Shown piece by piece: positions 61,456-64,000 of a stretch of 64,000 nt of DNA. The notes under the pieces are model-generated. The model was not told the DNA's origin and ran no database searches. It saw only the letters and a list, made by a program, of their open reading frames with translations. Numbering within the stretch: the first letter of the stretch is position 1; each line of letters opens with the position of its first letter. Source of the DNA: Rhizobium freirei PRF 81 (GTDB lineage: Bacteria > Pseudomonadota > Alphaproteobacteria > Rhizobiales > Rhizobiaceae); contig NZ_AQHN01000084.1 of assembly GCF_000359745.1 (NCBI RefSeq), positions 1 through 64,000 on the forward strand, in the 5' to 3' direction. The translations under genes and the position numbers were made by a program.

Positions 61456-61661
61456 GATGCAACTCCCGCAATCTCTATGACAAGGTTGAGCAAATTGAAA
61501 ATGCCGAGGTGAGCGCACACTGCCAGTGTCGTATGTCGCTTTGATAACAGGTGCGGCCGCCCGCCCGCGGCAACCATCCGGCAACTGACACTTCACTGTC
61601 ATGCAACCGTGCAAGCTTTCGCCGCGGCGCCCGGCTGTTTGCTCCAACGACGGAAAATACG

Positions 61662-62408
61662 ATGAAGGTCGAAGACATTCTCAAGCATGCCTATGCGATG
61701 CCGCTGACCAATCCTTCCTATCCTCCGGGACCCTATCGGTTCTTCGACCGCGAATACATCATCATCACCTACCGCACGACACGCGAGGCGCTGGAGGCCG
61801 TGGTGCCGGCGCCGCTCGAAATCGACGAGCCGCTGGTGAAATACGAGTTCATCCGCATGCCCGATTCCACCGGCTTCGGCGACTACACGGAGACGGGGCA
61901 AGTCATTCCGGTAAGATATCGCGGACAGGCGGGCGGCTATGTCCATTCCATGTATCTCGATGACGACGCGCCGATCACCGGCGGCCGCGAGATCTGGGGC
62001 TTTCCGAAGAAGCTCGCCAATCCGAAGATCGTCAACGAAGGTGAAGTCATCGTCGGCACGCTGCATTACGGCAGCGTCCTCTGCGCGACGGGAACGATGG
62101 GTTACAAGCACAAGCCCGTCGATCAAGGGCCGCTTCTGGCCGCGCTGTCGGAGCCGAATTTCCTGATCAAGATCGTTCCGCATGTCGATGCCACGCCGCG
62201 GATCTGCGAGCTGGTGCGCTATTACCTCACCGATATCACCATCAAGGAAGCCTGGACTTCGCCGGCGGCGCTCGATCTCCGCCCGCATGTCATGGCCGAC
62301 GTCGCGCGACTGCCGGTTCTCGAAGTGGTTTCCGCCGTTCATTTCATCGCGGATCTGACGCTCGGTCTTGGCGAAGTCGTTCACGACTACCTCGCCGAGC
62401 GCAGATAA
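61662..62408 (+). CDS. adc: Acetoacetate decarboxylase
   Basis: A 248-residue acetoacetate decarboxylase. The family motif GREIWGFPKKLANP contains the lysine pair; the Lys that forms the Schiff base is one of these. Other typical segments are PPGPYRFFDREYIIITYRTTREALEAVVP and VKYEFIRMPDSTGFGDYTETGQVIPV. It converts acetoacetate, as produced by the divergent BdhA, into acetone and carbon dioxide, or it acts as a related aldolase/decarboxylase. The start at 61662 gives the usual N-terminus. It is followed after 36 bases by the patatin gene. Confidence 0.92.
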   Translation: MKVEDILKHAYAMPLTNPSYPPGPYRFFDREYIIITYRTTREALEAVVPAPLEIDEPLVKYEFIRMPDSTGFGDYTETGQVIPVRYRGQAGGYVHSMYLDDDAPITGGREIWGFPKKLANPKIVNEGEVIVGTLHYGSVLCATGTMGYKHKPVDQGPLLAALSEPNFLIKIVPHVDATPRICELVRYYLTDITIKEAWTSPAALDLRPHVMADVARLPVLEVVSAVHFIADLTLGLGEVVHDYLAERR

Positions 62409-62444
62409 CACAGCCTTATTTTTGCCCTTTGCAGGAGACGGACC

Positions 62445-63602
62445 GTGCTCGAACGAAACACCAAGGCCGCAGCGCCGACAATCCCGGAAATTGCCATTCA
62501 ATATGATCGTGTCGCCCTGGTATTTCAGGGCGGTGGCGCACTCGGCGCCTATCAGGCCGGTGTCTATCAGGCGCTGGCCGAAGCGGAATGCGAACCGACC
62601 TGGCTTTCCGGCGTCTCCATCGGCGCCGTCAACGCCGCAATCATCGCCGGCAACGAGCCGAGCCGCCGCCTGCAGCGCCTGGAGCAATTCTGGCAGATCA
62701 TTTCCGGCCGCAAGATCTGGGCCTACACGCCGGAAGGCGATGTCTTTCGCGACATCCGCAATCGCACAAGCTCATGGATGACCATGACGATGGGCCAGCC
62801 CGGCTTCTTCAAGCCGCGCTTTCCCAATCCCTGGTTAGAGCTGCCCGGCGCGGAGGGAGCGACCAGCTTCTATGACTCGTCGGAACTGAAGAGGACATTG
62901 GAGATGCTGATCGATTTCGACGTGCTGAACGACGGCAAGAAGCGCTTCAGCGTCGGCGCGGTCAATGTCCGCACCGGCAACTTCGTCTATTTCGACACCG
63001 ACAATATCCGCATCGGCCCCGAACACATCATGGCGAGCGGCGCCTTGCCGCCCGCCCTGCCGGCCATCCGCATTGAAGGCGAATATTATTGGGACGGCGG
63101 CATCGTTTCCAACACGCCGCTGCAATATCTGCTCGATCAGGAAGAGGACCGCAGCTCGCTGGTCTTCCAGGTTGATCTGTTCAGCGCACGCGGCGTGCTG
63201 CCGCGCAGCATGCCGGACGTATTGTCGCGCCACAAGGATATCATGTATTCGAGCCGCACCCGGCAAAATACGGACAATTTCAAGCGCATCCACGGGCTGA
63301 AGATGAAGCTGCTCGGTGCTCTTAAGCGAGTGCCGAAGGACCAGCTGACGCCGGACGAGGAAGAGCTGATTGCCGACTATTCCGATGCCGGCGTGGTCAA
63401 CATCGTCCACCTGATCTATCAGCACAAGAACTATGAGGGTCACGCCAAGGACTACGAGTTCTCCGGCACCTCGATGCGCGAACATTGGGACATGGGTCTC
63501 GAGGACACCAAGCGCACGCTGCGCCATAGCGAATGGCTGCTGCCGCCACTCACCGACGACGCCGTCGCGATCCACGATCTGCATCGCGAAGACCCGGTCT
63601 GA
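62445..63602 (+). CDS. Patatin-like phospholipase (DUF3734 type)
   Basis: A 385-residue hydrolase with the patatin signature: oxyanion glycines in LVFQGGGALGAYQAGVYQAL, the nucleophile in SGVSIGAVNAAIIAGN (GxSxG), and the catalytic Asp in YYWDGGIVSNTPLQYLL. The C-terminal third is a DUF3734 region (about residues 270-375) seen in rhizobial relatives. It could hydrolyse phospholipids or polyhydroxybutyrate-granule components. Its place behind adc and bdhA fits a role in storage-polymer or ketone metabolism, but this is inferred. Confidence 0.88.
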   Translation: MLERNTKAAAPTIPEIAIQYDRVALVFQGGGALGAYQAGVYQALAEAECEPTWLSGVSIGAVNAAIIAGNEPSRRLQRLEQFWQIISGRKIWAYTPEGDVFRDIRNRTSSWMTMTMGQPGFFKPRFPNPWLELPGAEGATSFYDSSELKRTLEMLIDFDVLNDGKKRFSVGAVNVRTGNFVYFDTDNIRIGPEHIMASGALPPALPAIRIEGEYYWDGGIVSNTPLQYLLDQEEDRSSLVFQVDLFSARGVLPRSMPDVLSRHKDIMYSSRTRQNTDNFKRIHGLKMKLLGALKRVPKDQLTPDEEELIADYSDAGVVNIVHLIYQHKNYEGHAKDYEFSGTSMREHWDMGLEDTKRTLRHSEWLLPPLTDDAVAIHDLHREDPV

Positions 63603-63693
63603 GGGTAAGGCCGGCAATGTGGGGCGGTATCTGCTAACCCACGCCGTTTGCCGGTATAGCCTTTGAAGCCGCACGGATCGGCGCGCACAGGAT

Positions 63694-63738
63694 GACCAGC
63701 TTCACCTCGCGCTGAATGGCAGCGAGGCGAAGCTGGTC
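63694..63738. repeat. Long inverted repeat between convergent genes
   Basis: Arms GACCAGCTTCACCTCGC and GCGAGGCGAAGCTGGTC, 17 bases each with one mismatch, around an 11-base loop. It lies about 90 bases after the patatin stop and just before the end of the minus-strand gene. Being symmetric between two convergent genes, it may act as a two-way terminator although there is no T-run. Confidence 0.5.
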
Positions 63739-63760
63739 TGGTCAACGGTCACGTTTGGTA

Positions 63761-64000
63761 TCAGCGCGCTTTGTAGCTGACCGAAATTTTGGCACTCGCC
63801 AGGGCGGTTTGCGCCAGCTGTGTGGCGTCGAGACCGAGCGAACCGATCTGCAACGGCTTGGAAAAGGCGAGATCGAGGGTGAAGAAGCCGGTGGGATGGG
63901 GAAGATCCTGAAGGAAGCGGAGCAGGGCCTTCTTCGAGTCTGCGTCGATCTGGCTGTCCGGGAGGATCTGCAGCGCCGTCGAGGCATTGTCGCGCAGCTG
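63761..64000 (-). CDS. C-terminal part of an unrecognised protein, cut by the window edge
   Basis: The minus-strand frame is open from the right edge and codes for 79 residues before a TGA at 63761-63763. The sequence includes QILPDSQIDADSKKALLRFLQDLPH, then TGFFTLDLAFSKPLQIGSLGL and ALASAKISVSYKAR. The pattern of alternating hydrophobic residues looks like beta-strands and a helix of a folded domain. No family is recognised. The start is outside the window. Confidence 0.7.
   Translation of the reverse strand, partial: QLRDNASTALQILPDSQIDADSKKALLRFLQDLPHPTGFFTLDLAFSKPLQIGSLGLDATQLAQTALASAKISVSYKAR

Overview
The window is 64 kb of GC-rich DNA from an alphaproteobacterium of the order Hyphomicrobiales, most likely Rhizobium or a close relative. 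The signs are many solute-binding-protein ABC importers in catabolic operons, a TadE/TadG pair, a DUF1217 protein, an orthologue-like pair of Ochrobactrum-type peptidases (D-aminopeptidase Dap and DmpA), and a bdhA / acetoacetate decarboxylase / patatin cluster. Three of the four importers have a GC-rich stem-loop between the binding protein and its neighbour. No rRNA, tRNA or CRISPR array was seen. It reads as accessory, catabolism-rich DNA, such as a second chromosome, megaplasmid or chromosomal nutrient-uptake region.

Region by region. 1-3.2 kb: the 3' end of a large VCBS/RTX-type secreted surface protein with a textbook terminator. 3.2-3.5 kb: a broken IS481-like transposase remnant. 3.6-11 kb: a LacI regulator divergent from a CUT2 sugar importer (binding protein, permease, single-domain ATPase), with a hydroxypyruvate-isomerase-like protein, an IolG-like dehydrogenase, a truncated RpiR helix-turn-helix protein and an IolE-like dehydratase. 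This suggests uptake and oxidation of an inositol-like polyol. 11.2-22.6 kb: a GntR/FCD regulator divergent from a long operon: DUF1185 protein, alpha/beta hydrolase, flavin reductase with a decayed Nudix-like tail, luciferase-like monooxygenase, aldehyde dehydrogenase, NIPSNAP protein, PotDBCA-like importer and succinate-semialdehyde dehydrogenase. It looks like a complete import-and-oxidise pathway for an unknown compound.

22.6-27 kb: a DevBCA-like ABC exporter operon with a NodT-type outer-membrane lipoprotein. 27-31 kb: an SH3 protein, a tiny membrane protein, a frameshifted LysR gene and an HPP-CBS protein. 31.2-35.6 kb: L,D-transpeptidase and D-aminopeptidase, remnants of a two-component system, and a DUF882 (peptidase M15-like) protein. 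35.9-46.8 kb: a MalT-type LuxR regulator followed by hydantoinase/oxoprolinase subunits B and A and another PotABCD-like importer. 47.3-52 kb: TadE/TadG-like proteins and a six-repeat DUF1217 protein broken by one extra A in an A6 run.

52.1-58.2 kb: a DmpA-type aminopeptidase with PotCBA-like importer genes on one strand, divergent from the binding protein and a co-transcribed RpiR regulator. 58.2-63.6 kb: a Cys/Met-metabolism PLP enzyme, polyphosphate kinase 2, 3-hydroxybutyrate dehydrogenase, acetoacetate decarboxylase and a patatin-like phospholipase. The right edge cuts an unrecognised gene on the minus strand.

The best candidates for something undescribed are the flavin-monooxygenase operon at 12.0-22.6 kb and the hydantoinase/importer operon under a MalT-type regulator at 35.9-46.8 kb. 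The frameshifted DUF1217 repeat protein deserves a check for sequencing error against real decay or slippage.
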